From Betaproteobacteria bacterium (GTDB taxonomy: Bacteria > Pseudomonadota > Gammaproteobacteria > Burkholderiales > Casimicrobiaceae): 64,000 bases of DNA. The stretch lies in contig READ01000041.1 of NCBI GenBank assembly GCA_004293675.1, positions 1 to 64,000 on the forward strand. Direction: 5' to 3'. The notes under the pieces were generated by a model. The model was not told where the DNA came from. It saw only the letters and a list, made by a program, of their open reading frames with translations, and did not search any database. Below are positions 45,432 to 54,263 of this stretch, in pieces (within the stretch, counting starts at the first letter, position 1; each line of letters begins with the position of its first letter). A program made the translations under genes and the position numbers.

Positions 45432-45522
45432 GGGTGTCAAGTGTAGTGGGCAGCGCTCGGCCTACAATTCGTCGGTGTGCATCCGCGCCCGATCGGCCTG
45501 TTGTTTGCGATCTTCGTTTTTA

Positions 45523-46467
45523 ATGATTGATACCGTATCCCAGTACTTTGAAACCTTGGTAGGTGCCGTGTTTTCGTCGGTTGTCGAGCCGACGCTGTTT
45601 TCGCTTGGGCTCATGAGCTGGGTTGAGCGGGGTTTCGAGGGCACTGCCTTTTTTGTTGGCGGCATTTTGCAGATCTTGGCCGTGGTGCTCTTGCTGTGGC
45701 CGCTGGAAAAGTTAATGCCTGCACAGCGAATTGACAACCCGAGCAACGTGCGCACTGATGTGATTTTTACGTTGGTCAACAAGCTGGGTCTGTTGCCGCT
45801 CGTTGCGTTCGCATTAATGTTTCTCGCGCTCACGCCGCTTGATAGTTGGCTGCGGCTGCAGGGATACGCGCCGTGGAGTCTTGAAGACTTTTTACCCGGA
45901 CTGTTTGCGTCGCCTGCGATCAATTTGCTGCTCTACATTTTGATTATCGATTTGGGCGAGTATTGGCGGCATCGCTTGCAGCATCGCATCCAGTGGTGGT
46001 GGCAGCTTCACTCGTTGCACCACGCTCAGCGTGACATGACGTTCTGGACCGATGACCGAAATCACATCTTGGATGAGATTTTGGGTGCGTTGTGGATTGC
46101 CACGATCGCGCTCGTGATCGGCGTGCCGCCGCAGCAATTCCCACTCGTGCTGTTTGCCACAAAATTCATCGAATCGCTCTCGCACGCCAACCTGCGCTGG
46201 AACTTTGGCGTGCTTAAGTTTGTGCTTGTGAGTCCGCAGTTTCACCGTGTGCATCATGCCATCGGTATCGGCCACGAAGGCGACACCCAGGGAAAAAATT
46301 TCGCCGTGGTGTTCTCGTTTTGGGATAAGCTTTTCGCAACCGCCGATTTTCGCGATACCTATCCGGCCACCGGCGTTCGCGATCAGATCACCGCTGACCG
46401 GAATTACGGCACCTATTTTTGGGAGACACAATGGTTAGGATTCAAACGATTGTTGGGGCGCGCATGA
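45523..46467 (+). CDS. Sterol desaturase / fatty acid hydroxylase superfamily protein
   Basis: 314 residues from ATG 45523. About six membrane helices with the di-iron histidine motifs HRLQH (EYWRHRLQHRIQWWWQLHSL), HSLHH and VHHAIG, ending YPATGVRDQITADRNYG. Members introduce a hydroxyl or double bond in lipids such as sterols, carotenoids or hopanoids. The substrate is unknown. It is divergent from the transglutaminase; its stop overlaps the next ATG by four bases (ATGA). Confidence 0.88.
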   Translation: MIDTVSQYFETLVGAVFSSVVEPTLFSLGLMSWVERGFEGTAFFVGGILQILAVVLLLWPLEKLMPAQRIDNPSNVRTDVIFTLVNKLGLLPLVAFALMFLALTPLDSWLRLQGYAPWSLEDFLPGLFASPAINLLLYILIIDLGEYWRHRLQHRIQWWWQLHSLHHAQRDMTFWTDDRNHILDEILGALWIATIALVIGVPPQQFPLVLFATKFIESLSHANLRWNFGVLKFVLVSPQFHRVHHAIGIGHEGDTQGKNFAVVFSFWDKLFATADFRDTYPATGVRDQITADRNYGTYFWETQWLGFKRLLGRA

Positions 46468-46808
46468 GCCGCAAATTTTTCACCGCTGCGCTGTTTGCGC
46501 TGATGGCCGTGACGCTCAGTGGCTGCGCCACCCTGGTTGAGGATCAAAAGCGCGCGGCGCTCGATCGCAAATGCCAAGATCGTGTGGTGAAGATGCTCAA
46601 CGCCGTTTCGCCCGTGGTCGCCGAATCTGATATTCCCCAAAAATTCTGCAACTGCTTCGCTTCGAAAGTGGACATTGCGAAACTTGAATTGGATATCGAC
46701 GGCGTGAAAGACATCGGACTCAATCCGGAAACGCTGCGATTCGTGACCGAATACATCCCCAACATTCGAACCTGCGCCAAAGAAACCGGGCTTTGGAAGG
46801 GATTGTAG
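46464..46808 (+). CDS. Small predicted lipoprotein
   Basis: 114 residues from ATG 46464 (MSRKFFTAALFALMAVTLSG). The signal peptide ends in the lipobox LSGC, so a lipid-anchored outer- or inner-membrane protein is expected. After the lipobox comes ATLVEDQKRAALDRKCQDRV and a helical, cysteine-containing part (FCNCFASKV, CAKETG). No known family recognised. It is translationally coupled to the desaturase gene (ATGA). Confidence 0.75.
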   Translation: MSRKFFTAALFALMAVTLSGCATLVEDQKRAALDRKCQDRVVKMLNAVSPVVAESDIPQKFCNCFASKVDIAKLELDIDGVKDIGLNPETLRFVTEYIPNIRTCAKETGLWKGL

Positions 46809-46814
46809 GAATCA

Positions 46815-46925
46815 TTCCTAGCTTTTCTCTCTAATGCCTTATGAAATAAGGTATACATTTAATTTTCATGTGTTTTTGAATAATTAAATATCTTCGCTTC
46901 ATGCCCAATTTAGTAAGGCCTACAA
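46815..46925. repeat. Dispersed intergenic hairpin element, copy E
   Basis: Left part TTCCTAGCTTTTCTCTCTAA, then TGCCTTATGAAATAAGGTAT; right part CATGCCCAATTTAGTAAGGC, then CTACAAC. The core ATGCCTTATGAAATAAGG is a near-perfect hairpin with a TATG loop. It separates the lipoprotein from the lipase gene. Confidence 0.6.
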
Positions 46926-47049
46926 CAAGAAAGCTGAAACTTTCAGCGATCAAATGGGCGCAAACGCGGTATTTGCTGCGACCCCCTTCCGAAACGGCGC
47001 TTAGGCGGCTGAAAACCGCAGCAATGTGGATCGATTGAGCACAACAAAC

Positions 47050-48021
47050 ATGAATTCCAACAGCGCAAACCCGGCCTGCCCCATTCCGCTGTGGGCGTTC
47101 TTTCTGTTTTTTCTACTGATTGAGTTCACGGCGTGGGTGGCGCTGACGCGCTTTGGTGTTGCGCGGCAATGGTGGTCGGATAAGACGGGTGGACTGCTGT
47201 TGCTCTCACTGCCATTCGTGATCCGGCTGTTGGTCACTACCGGCAGCTATGCGATGTCGCGCTTACGGGGCATGTCGATCAAAGCGCATCAATCGCTGTC
47301 GGTTGCACAGTGGTTGCGCTTCTTCTGCACCGAGTACTTTCATTTGTGCTCGGTTAGCTTGCTCTACATTCCGTTTGATCCGCTATTTCGGACCGCCAGC
47401 GAACGCGCTACGCACAACGCCACCAAACTTAAACCCGGCGAGGTCATCGTTCTGCAACATGGTTACACCAACGGCGGCGCGGTCTGGCACAGCACAGCCA
47501 AGGCGCTTGAGCGCTCCGGCTACCGGGTCTTTGCCATCAGCCAACCGTGGTTCCAATCCATCGACGGCATGGCCGAGCGTTTGCATGATCGGATCGAGCG
47601 GGTGGTTGCACTCACCGGTGCCACACAAGTTACTTTGGTGGCGCACAGCATGGGCGGCTTGATCTCTCGCGCCTACTTGCGCCGCTATGGCAACACCCGA
47701 GTCACTCGGCTGATTACATTGGGCACGCCGCATCACGGCACACACCACGCCGCACTTGCGCTCGGCACTAACGGGGCACAAATGCGCCCCGGTAACGCGT
47801 GGCTCACCGAGCTCAATAAAACACCCGTTACCGTGCCCTTCACGAGCATCTACAGCGTGCACGACACTATCATCTCGCCACAGGACTCGTCGGCGATGAC
47901 AGAGGCCACCAATCTCGAACTGCACGGCATTGGACATGTGGCCATGCCCAGTGGGCGCGCAACGCGAGCACACTTGCTACAAATTCTGCAGCGCTCATCC
48001 GTAGCCCAACGCATCGACTGA
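47050..48021 (+). CDS. Membrane-anchored lipase/esterase of the alpha/beta-hydrolase fold
   Basis: 323 residues from ATG 47050; a GTG at 47026 is the alternative. Two N-terminal helices (PLWAFFLFFLLIEFTAWVAL, GLLLLSLPFVIRLLVTTGSY) anchor it. The core has VIVLQHGYTNGGAVWHSTAK, nucleophile elbow VTLVAHSMGGLISRAYL (AHSMG) and a lipase-type LITLGTPHHGTHHAALAL, with late His in HGIGHVAMP. Similar to triacylglycerol lipases / PGAP1-like esterases. Ends at a bidirectional terminator shared with the SWIB gene. Confidence 0.88.
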   Translation: MNSNSANPACPIPLWAFFLFFLLIEFTAWVALTRFGVARQWWSDKTGGLLLLSLPFVIRLLVTTGSYAMSRLRGMSIKAHQSLSVAQWLRFFCTEYFHLCSVSLLYIPFDPLFRTASERATHNATKLKPGEVIVLQHGYTNGGAVWHSTAKALERSGYRVFAISQPWFQSIDGMAERLHDRIERVVALTGATQVTLVAHSMGGLISRAYLRRYGNTRVTRLITLGTPHHGTHHAALALGTNGAQMRPGNAWLTELNKTPVTVPFTSIYSVHDTIISPQDSSAMTEATNLELHGIGHVAMPSGRATRAHLLQILQRSSVAQRID

Positions 48022-48060
48022 GCGCTTGGTGGCAGCGCACAGGCAGCGCAACATGCACAT

Positions 48061-48089
48061 AAAAAAAGACCCGCAATTGCGGGTCTTTT
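48061..48089. terminator. Bidirectional rho-independent terminator
   Basis: A perfect 9-bp stem GACCCGCAA/TTGCGGGTC flanked by a run of A on the left and TTTT on the right. It lies between the lipase gene (plus) and the SWIB gene (minus), which converge here. Confidence 0.9.
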
Positions 48090-48142
48090 CATTCGTTGGG
48101 TAACGTTTTGCGCTGCATGCAGCGCAAGCGTTGCAACGCCTA

Positions 48143-48628
48143 TTACTTCAACTGATTCGAAATCAGCTTGGTCATTTCAAACATCGACACTTGTGCTTTG
48201 CCGAAGATCGCTTTGAGCTTCGCGTCAGCATCGATCATGCGACGATTGACTTCGTTTTGCAGTTTGTTTTTCTTGATGTAATCCCACACCTTCTTGGTCA
48301 CTTCCGTGCGGGGAAGCGGCGCTGAACCGACCACGGCTGCGAGCAATGCCGAAGGCGTCATGGCCTTCATGAACGCTGCACTGGGGGTACGCTTTTTAGC
48401 GGCGGGTTTCTTGGCTGCTGGTTTCTTAGCGGCCGGCTTTGCGGCTGGCTTTTTCGCGGCTGGTTTTGCAGCTGGCTTCTTAGCAGCGGGTTTGGCTGCG
48501 GGCTTTTTCGCGGCTGGCTTTTTCGCGGCTGGTTTGGCTGCGGCTTTTGCGGCTGGCTTTTTTGCAGCGGCTTTCGCTGCGGGTTTGGCTGCTGGTTTCT
48601 TAGCGGCGGGTTTTTTGGCTGCTGCCAT
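48143..48628 (-). CDS. SWIB-domain protein with histone H1-like lysine/alanine tail
   Basis: 161 residues. The first about 78 residues are almost only Ala, Lys and Pro in A-A-K-K-P-A-A-K type repeats, as in bacterial H1-like DNA-binding tails. The rest is a SWIB/MDM2 domain: SAAFMKAMTPSALLAAVVGS, PLPRTEVTKKVWDYIKKNKL, QNEVNRRMIDADAKLKAIFG, SMFEMTKLISNQLK. SWIB domains occur with chromatin proteins in eukaryotes and in Chlamydia and some proteobacteria. A nucleoid-binding role is likely. The open frame opposite it is a low-complexity shadow. Confidence 0.9.
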   Translation of the reverse strand: MAAAKKPAAKKPAAKPAAKAAAKKPAAKAAAKPAAKKPAAKKPAAKPAAKKPAAKPAAKKPAAKPAAKKPAAKKPAAKKRTPSAAFMKAMTPSALLAAVVGSAPLPRTEVTKKVWDYIKKNKLQNEVNRRMIDADAKLKAIFGKAQVSMFEMTKLISNQLK

Positions 48629-48841
48629 GGTTGATTCTCCTAAAGGTCAATTGACATTATCTAAGCACACGTGTGTTGTGAACTATTCACTGTTGTCACG
48701 CGATGATTCGCTCTCACGGGACACATTGCAAAGTTCAAGCGCGATTAGAGACGATTTCTGCGCAATTGCAAAGCGAATTAGCGTGAAAAATGAAGAGAAT
48801 TTTCGTATTCGTTCCCTCTGAGCAACAGAATTTCAATATCT

Positions 48842-48964
48842 CCTAGCTTTCTCGCAGCTTTGCCTGAGAAATATTGGCGTTACGGTTGAAAAAAATTTAA
48901 GTCGATCATCCGCATAAAACGCCCTGAATACGCCATTTCATCAGGCATTCCCAGCTAAGCTGGC
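48842..48964. repeat. Dispersed intergenic hairpin element, copy F
   Basis: Ends are CCTAGCTTTCTCGCAGCTTT and CATTCCCAGCTAAGCTGG, inverted with respect to each other. The inner hairpin arms are GCCTGAGAAATATTGGCGTT on the left and ACGCCATTTCATCAGGCATT on the right. It is the clearest double-arm copy. It lies in a 500 bp gap between two minus-strand genes. Confidence 0.6.
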
Positions 48965-49024
48965 TGCCCAACGACGTCTTATCTTTTCACGTTGCGCTGA
49001 TGTCGCCGCGCACATTGCAGTGCC

Positions 49025-49116
49025 CCAAAGCAAGAGCGGCCTTGGCTGCGACCAACGCCGCCAGCCACAGAGAAGTGCTGGCGAGCGTTTGATCGCGGCC
49101 AAGGCCGCTCCCACAG
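49025..49116. repeat. Long palindrome resembling a Pseudomonas REP
   Basis: Left AAGAGCGGCCTTGGCTGCGA and right TCGCGGCCAAGGCCGCTCCC then ACAG are inverted copies about 45 bp apart. The word GCGGCCAAGGCCGCTCCCAC resembles REP sequences of pseudomonads. It differs in sequence from the TTCGACAAGCTC repeats here. Confidence 0.75.
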
Positions 49117-49131
49117 TGCGTTTCGTGATGC

Positions 49132-51129
49132 TTAGAAATGAATCCCGCGCATCAAATTCGACAGCGCCACTTGGTCAGCCGATGGACCGACGACTTCGTT
49201 TTTCTTGCCCTTGGACGCCTCGGAATCGCCAAACATGCGGAACGTAGTGTTCATCACGATTTGGCCGATACGTGGGGCGAGCGCGTGCAGCACTTCGCCT
49301 GCAATGCCCAGGCGCGTAGCGATCCGGACGGGCTTGTACACAATCGCACGAACGATCATGTCGGCGGCCTCTTCGGGCTCAAGCGTCGGCACGTTGTTGT
49401 AGATCTTGGTGGGCGCGATCATCGGTGTTTTGACGAGCGGCATGTTGATCGTGGTGAAGTTCACGCCGCGATCACTGTACTCGGATGAGGCACAACGTGT
49501 CCACGCATCAAGCGCTGCTTTCGATGCAACATAGGCCGAGAATCGAGGCGCATTGGTCAATACGCCGATGGAGGAGATGTTGATGACATGCCCCTTCTTC
49601 TTCGCGGTCATCCCTGGCAAGACGCCCATGGTGATTCGCAGCGCGCCGAAGTAATTGACATCCATGGTGCGGTGGAAATCGTGGAATCGGTCGTAGCTTG
49701 ATTCCAGAGCACGTCGGATGGAGCGACCTGCGTTATTGACCAGAATGTCCACGCCGCCGTGCTTCTCTTCAAGCGATTTCACGAACGCCGCACAACCCAC
49801 TTCATCAGCCACGTCAGCTTGATAGGCGATGATCTTTACGCCATGCTTTTTGGCGAGCTTCATCGTTTCATCGATCTTTTCCTGATCGCGACCGCAAACG
49901 ACCACCGCCTTGGCTGAGCCAGCCGCGGCGAGTTTGAGCGCTGTGGCTTGACCGATGCCCGATGTGCCGCCGGTAATCAAAATCGTTTTGCCAGTGATTT
50001 GGCCTTTGAGCGTGCGATCGATAAACAAATCAGGATCGAGATTGCGCTCCCAGTAATCCCACAATTTGTAGGCGTAGTCTTCGAGCTGCGGCACTTCGAT
50101 CTTGGTGCCCTCAAGCGCCTTTAGCGTATCGCGGCAATCGAAGCGCACCGGGTAATTGATGAATGACAGCGTGTCTTCAGGAATGCCTAAGTCCTTCATC
50201 ACAGCGTTTTTGATGCGCCGCACAGGTGGCAAGCTCATCATGCCCTTCATCACGCTTTGCGGAATGAAGCCGAACAGCGCAGCGTTCACGCGGAGCGCCA
50301 TTTGCGGGGCGTGGGCCGCTCGAGCAAAGATATTGAGCGAATCACCGATGCGAAGCGGTGCCGGATCGGTCAGGTGAAACGCCTTCTTGTCGTGACCCTT
50401 GGCGTGCGCGATGTGATCGGTGGCGTTGACCACGAAATCGACAGGCACCATGTTGACGCGTCCGCCTTCAATGCCGAGCGCGGGCATCCACGGCGGCAAC
50501 ATTTGCCGCATGCGCTGAATGAGCTTAAAGAAATAGTACGGGCCGTCGATCTTGTCGATCTCGCCGGTTTTTGAATCACCGAGCACCACGCCCGGGCGGT
50601 AGGCGCGCCAGGGCATCTTGCAGTTCTCACGAACATAGCGCTCACTTTCGTGCTTGGTGCGCATGTAGGGGTGGTCGAGGTAGTCCTTGGCCTCATCAAA
50701 CATGTCCTCGCGAAACACGCCTTCGTAGTTGCCCGCCACCGCAATCGAGCTCATGTGCTGGAACGCACCGGCTTTGATTTCGTTGGCCAGCTCAACGGCG
50801 TGTTGCGTGCCCAACACGTTAGTGATCTCGTTTTCCTCGGCACTGGCGGTCATGTCGTACACCGCCGCAAGGTGGAAGAAATGCTTGACCTTGCCTTTGA
50901 GCTTCGTCTTATCAGCCGCCGAAACCCCCAGCCCAGGTTTCGCTAAATCCCCCACGATAGGAATGCAGCGCTTGGCGGCGTCATCGCCCCAAAAGCTCAT
51001 CATTTTCGGGAGCTTCTTTTTGCTCTCTGCGCGGATTAGAAAGTAGACCGTGGTGTTTTTTCGCTCAAGCAATTTCTTGACTAAGCGTTTGCCGATAAAC
51101 CCCGATGCGCCGGTGACGAAGTAAGTCAT
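49132..51129 (-). CDS. Bimodular fatty acyl-CoA reductase (Marinobacter-type)
   Basis: 665 residues from ATG 51129 (MTYFVTGASGFIGKRLVKKL), preceded by AAGGAGGACA. The N-terminal module (about 1-370) is an extended-SDR, NAD-binding-4 fatty acyl reductase type: TGASGFIGKR, HLAAVYDM, Y-x3-K at YMRTKHESE and YRPGVVLGDSKTGEIDKIDG. The C-terminal module (about 390-620) is a classical SDR: ITGGTSGIGQATAL, NNAGRSIRRALE and YVASKAALD. The layout and closely related motifs match the Marinobacter FAR that reduces fatty acyl-CoA to fatty alcohol for wax ester. A neighbouring phasin suggests a storage-lipid context. Confidence 0.92.
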   Translation of the reverse strand: MTYFVTGASGFIGKRLVKKLLERKNTTVYFLIRAESKKKLPKMMSFWGDDAAKRCIPIVGDLAKPGLGVSAADKTKLKGKVKHFFHLAAVYDMTASAEENEITNVLGTQHAVELANEIKAGAFQHMSSIAVAGNYEGVFREDMFDEAKDYLDHPYMRTKHESERYVRENCKMPWRAYRPGVVLGDSKTGEIDKIDGPYYFFKLIQRMRQMLPPWMPALGIEGGRVNMVPVDFVVNATDHIAHAKGHDKKAFHLTDPAPLRIGDSLNIFARAAHAPQMALRVNAALFGFIPQSVMKGMMSLPPVRRIKNAVMKDLGIPEDTLSFINYPVRFDCRDTLKALEGTKIEVPQLEDYAYKLWDYWERNLDPDLFIDRTLKGQITGKTILITGGTSGIGQATALKLAAAGSAKAVVVCGRDQEKIDETMKLAKKHGVKIIAYQADVADEVGCAAFVKSLEEKHGGVDILVNNAGRSIRRALESSYDRFHDFHRTMDVNYFGALRITMGVLPGMTAKKKGHVINISSIGVLTNAPRFSAYVASKAALDAWTRCASSEYSDRGVNFTTINMPLVKTPMIAPTKIYNNVPTLEPEEAADMIVRAIVYKPVRIATRLGIAGEVLHALAPRIGQIVMNTTFRMFGDSEASKGKKNEVVGPSADQVALSNLMRGIHF

Positions 51130-51360
51130 GTTGTCCTCCTTGAAGTGCGATGCTCGAATCGTGTATTCGATTCGACGATAGTCAGTATCTCGACGGTGCG
51201 CCGTTGCAGAGTATTGCAAAGCGTTGCAAGGCGCTACGTTAAACCCATTCTAGAGCGGCTCTCCTAGGAAAAACCAGTGTTTCTAGGATGTGCGCTCTAT
51301 CGGGGCAGCATAAAGTTCATTCCATCAAATTTTCAACTCGTAAAAACAGGAAACAAAACC

Positions 51361-51915
51361 ATGGTCAAGAAGTTCAACAAAGAAGCCGCCGCGATCGACA
51401 CCAACTTGTTGGGTACGGTCAAAGAATCATCCAGCCAGATTTGGTTGGCCGGTTTGGGCGCCTTCGCTAAAGCTCAAGAAGAAGGTAGCAAAGTGTTTGA
51501 AGCACTCGTTAAAGAAGGCGCTGGCCTGCAAAAGAAAGTTCGTAAGTTCGCCGATGCTCAAGTGAGCGACGTGCAAGCCGAAGTCACCGGCAAGATCACT
51601 GAAGCCACCAGCAAAGCCGCTGGCGCATGGGATCGTCTGGAAACCGTGTTCGAAGAGCGCGTTGGCCGTGCTGTAAGCCGTTTGGGCGTGCCTTCAAAGG
51701 CCGACATCGCCACGCTCACCGCGCGCGTCGAAGAGCTCACCAAGCAAGTTCAAAAAATGAACGCTGGCAAAACCGTTGCCGCCAAAGCATCGCCGATCAA
51801 GGCTGTTGCCAAAAAAGCAAACGGCATGGCTGCTGATATGTCCAAGCTTGCCGCTAAGTCGGTCAAGCGCACTGTCGCTAAAGCCAAGACCACCGCGCGC
51901 CGCGTGGTCAACTAA
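51361..51915 (+). CDS. Phasin (poly-3-hydroxyalkanoate granule-associated protein)
   Basis: 184 residues. The PhaI/PhaF-type phasin domain spans about 1-115: ESSSQIWLAGLGAFAKAQEE, GSKVFEALVKEGAGLQKKV, and a heptad-repeat helix RLGVPSKADIATLTARVEEL. It is followed by an Ala/Lys-rich tail (AKASPIKAVAKKANGMAADM, AKSVKRTVAKAKTTARRVVN) like the DNA-binding tail of PhaF. Phasins coat granules and can tether them to the nucleoid. An AGGAAACAAAACC leader precedes the ATG. A terminator follows at 51968. Confidence 0.92.
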   Translation: MVKKFNKEAAAIDTNLLGTVKESSSQIWLAGLGAFAKAQEEGSKVFEALVKEGAGLQKKVRKFADAQVSDVQAEVTGKITEATSKAAGAWDRLETVFEERVGRAVSRLGVPSKADIATLTARVEELTKQVQKMNAGKTVAAKASPIKAVAKKANGMAADMSKLAAKSVKRTVAKAKTTARRVVN

Positions 51916-51967
51916 TACGTGAAATAGTCGCTCTATCGCGATTTCGCAGCGCTCCGGCGCTGCGCCC

Positions 51968-51994
51968 AAACGGCCACTTCGGTGGCCGTTTTTG
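51968..51994 (+). terminator. Rho-independent terminator downstream of the phasin gene
   Basis: The stem AAACGGCCAC / GTGGCCGTTT around a TTCG tetraloop, followed by TTTTG. It lies 53 bp after the phasin stop. Confidence 0.88.
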
Positions 51995-52093
51995 TGTTCG
52001 ACTTACTCGCGCGTCTGGGCTCCGCTCAGCCGGCTGACAGGTTGAAGACAAAAAATATCGATCCACGCTTCCTTTTGGGCGTTTTTCCGAATC

Positions 52094-53296
52094 ATGACTT
52101 TGAACGTTTCTGCAGCCACGCCCCCGATCTCTCTTGCCCTCGCGGGCGGCGGCCCATTGGGCGCGATCTACGAAGTCGGCGCGCTCGCGGCGCTCTCCGA
52201 GGCGCTCCCCACGCTCGATTTCACGCGCTTGCATTCGTACGTGGGCGTGAGCGCGGGTGCGTATGTCACCGCTGGGCTTGCCAACGGCATCACCCCGCGC
52301 GAGATGGTGCAACTGTTCATCGAAAACGAAGGCCCCGACGGCGAGCTTCTCCAGTCGAGCGTGTTTATGCGCCCAGCGTTTGGCGAATACGGCAAACGGA
52401 TGGCCAAGCTCCCGGTTGCGATTTCGCAAGCGCTTTGGTCGACCGCAAAAAGTCTCAAACCACAGCGCATCGTCAACGAATTGCAGCGCTTGTCGGCCGT
52501 TTTGCCCACCGGGCTTTTCGACAATGGCGCGATGGAATCGGGTGTGCGCGAATTGCTCTCGAAACCCGGCCGCACCAACGATTTTCGCGAACTCAAAGCG
52601 CCGCTGTTTTTGATTGCCACCGATCTCGATTCCGGCGAGACCGTTGAATTCGGATCGAGCACGTTGAATCATGTACCGATTTCGCAAGCGGTACAAGCCA
52701 GCAGCGCGTTGCCCGCGATGTATCCGCCCGTCAAAATCGGCGCGCGGCATTATGTCGACGGCGCGCTCAACAAGACGCTGCACGCTTCGAGCGCGCTAAA
52801 AGCGGGTGCCAAGCTCGTAATTTGTATCAATCCGCTGGTGCCGTTTGACGGCACCCAAGCCAATCGCACCCAAGCACATTTGAGCGATCGCGGCTTGCCC
52901 ACGGTGCTCTCGCAAACCTTCCGCTCGCTGATTCATTCGCGGCTTGAAAAGAGCCTTGAGAGCTACGCCAAAACCTATCCCGATGCGCGCTTGGTGGTGC
53001 TGGAGCCCTCGAAAGGTGATGCTGATTTGTTCTTCTCGAACGTGTTTAGCTACGCAAACCGCCGCCGCATGGCCGAGCATGCGTATCAGCACACGCGTCA
53101 GCAGTTGCTCGAAAAAATTGACACGTTAACGCCGCTGTTTGCGCAGTACGGCGTGCGTTTGAATGAACGCATGCTTCGCGACAAAAAGCGAAAATTACTG
53201 CCCACAGCGAAGCGCGCCGCGCGCGGCCAAGTAGGGGTCGCTGCCACGCAACTCACGCACGCGCTGGATGATTTGGAAGTGGCGTTGCTTCGCTAG
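52094..53296 (+). CDS. Patatin-like phospholipase
   Basis: 400 residues. The patatin core (about 10-250) shows the oxyanion loop LALAGGGPLGAIYEVGAL, the nucleophile elbow YVGVSAGAYVTA (G-x-S-x-G with Ser) and the dyad Asp in ARHYVDGALNKT. A C-terminal region of about 150 residues is helical and of unknown role. It is distinct in sequence from the patatin at 58.4-59.6 kb and lies outside that three-gene operon. It probably hydrolyses phospholipid acyl chains; its partners are unknown. Confidence 0.88.
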   Translation: MTLNVSAATPPISLALAGGGPLGAIYEVGALAALSEALPTLDFTRLHSYVGVSAGAYVTAGLANGITPREMVQLFIENEGPDGELLQSSVFMRPAFGEYGKRMAKLPVAISQALWSTAKSLKPQRIVNELQRLSAVLPTGLFDNGAMESGVRELLSKPGRTNDFRELKAPLFLIATDLDSGETVEFGSSTLNHVPISQAVQASSALPAMYPPVKIGARHYVDGALNKTLHASSALKAGAKLVICINPLVPFDGTQANRTQAHLSDRGLPTVLSQTFRSLIHSRLEKSLESYAKTYPDARLVVLEPSKGDADLFFSNVFSYANRRRMAEHAYQHTRQQLLEKIDTLTPLFAQYGVRLNERMLRDKKRKLLPTAKRAARGQVGVAATQLTHALDDLEVALLR

Positions 53297-53318
53297 CCGA
53301 TCCGACCGAGCGGCAACG

Positions 53319-54188
53319 CTAAGGGTCTTCGCGCATCCGCACAAAGCTCGCGAATCTCGGTTTTCCGTTGGGTGTTATGTCTCGGTATACGTAGGTTACC
53401 TGCGACCCGATCGCCGGTGGATTGGCCCGCACCGCATCGCTAAAGCCCGTACCCAATTTGAAGCGAATCCCGTCTTTGGTTTCCAGCAACAGCGCGCCCA
53501 TTCTCCCGGTGTGTTTTCCTTTGCCAGCGATGTGCTCGATCACTTTTGCTTCGGTGTCTAAGAGCGGCTTGAGCTTGAGCAACACATCGCTTCGCCCGGT
53601 CACATAGGGCGCGTCGGCCAAGTGCAACATTAAACCTTCACCGCCTGCTTTGACCACTGCATCGAGTTTTCGCTTGAGCTCGGCGCGGTCTTTCACGCGG
53701 TATTGATTGACTGCTCTTAGCGCTGAAAAATTCGTTCGTTCAACGAGCGCTTGCATTCGCACTACCCGCTCGCTGAAGGAAACTGCGGGTGCGCCGTCGG
53801 GCTGCGGCAGCTCAAAAATCATGTATTGAATCTGGCGCCACTCCGAATCGATGGGTTCTGTTTTTCGGACCATGCCAGAGAGCTCATCAAAGCGGCCCCG
53901 CGCGATCCACAGTTCGCCATCGAGCGACTCTTTGGGCAGTTTTTCAATGAACCAGCGCGGCGCGTTGACCTCGCGGCCGCTGCGGAAGCGAAGCACTTTG
54001 CCATCCCAAATAGCGCGCACGCCATCGTATTTTTCGCTCACCAAATACTGCGTTACATCAATGTCGGGGCGGAGCACATTGGCAAGCATAATCGGCGGCG
54101 GCGCGGCGACGACAAGCGTTGATAACGACAGCGCGGCGCTTGCAACCAGCGTGCGGAACAGTGCCAAACCACGAGAAAAATGCGTCAT
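53319..54188 (-). CDS. Exported ATP-dependent DNA ligase (LigE-like)
   Basis: 289 residues, the short length typical of LigE. An N-terminal signal peptide (LVASAALSLSTLVVAAPP) precedes motif I KYDGVRAIW (Lys is the AMP acceptor), motif III-like SLDGELWIARGRF, motif IV EGLMLHLAD and motif V LLKLKPLLDTEAKVI. An OB-fold follows. LigE proteins are thought to seal nicks in periplasmic DNA, perhaps for DNA uptake or biofilm. Lies beside a dispersed element copy and downstream of the patatin. Confidence 0.9.
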   Translation of the reverse strand: MTHFSRGLALFRTLVASAALSLSTLVVAAPPPIMLANVLRPDIDVTQYLVSEKYDGVRAIWDGKVLRFRSGREVNAPRWFIEKLPKESLDGELWIARGRFDELSGMVRKTEPIDSEWRQIQYMIFELPQPDGAPAVSFSERVVRMQALVERTNFSALRAVNQYRVKDRAELKRKLDAVVKAGGEGLMLHLADAPYVTGRSDVLLKLKPLLDTEAKVIEHIAGKGKHTGRMGALLLETKDGIRFKLGTGFSDAVRANPPAIGSQVTYVYRDITPNGKPRFASFVRMREDP

Positions 54189-54263
54189 CGGACGAACCCA
54201 TTGCTTGCGATGATGCTGAGTCTAGCCCGCGACGATGATGTGGCGGTCGTTCGACAGTGGTAA

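Noticed and set aside
48294-48821. Plus-strand frame of 175 codons opposite the SWIB gene
   Set aside because: An antisense reading of A/K repeats giving low-complexity AAGF-type repeats; no start signal or family.
52094-53296. Patatin at 52 kb as part of the patatin-CHAT-MBL system
   Set aside because: It is on the other strand, separated by a ligase gene and an element, and its sequence differs from the operon's own patatin.
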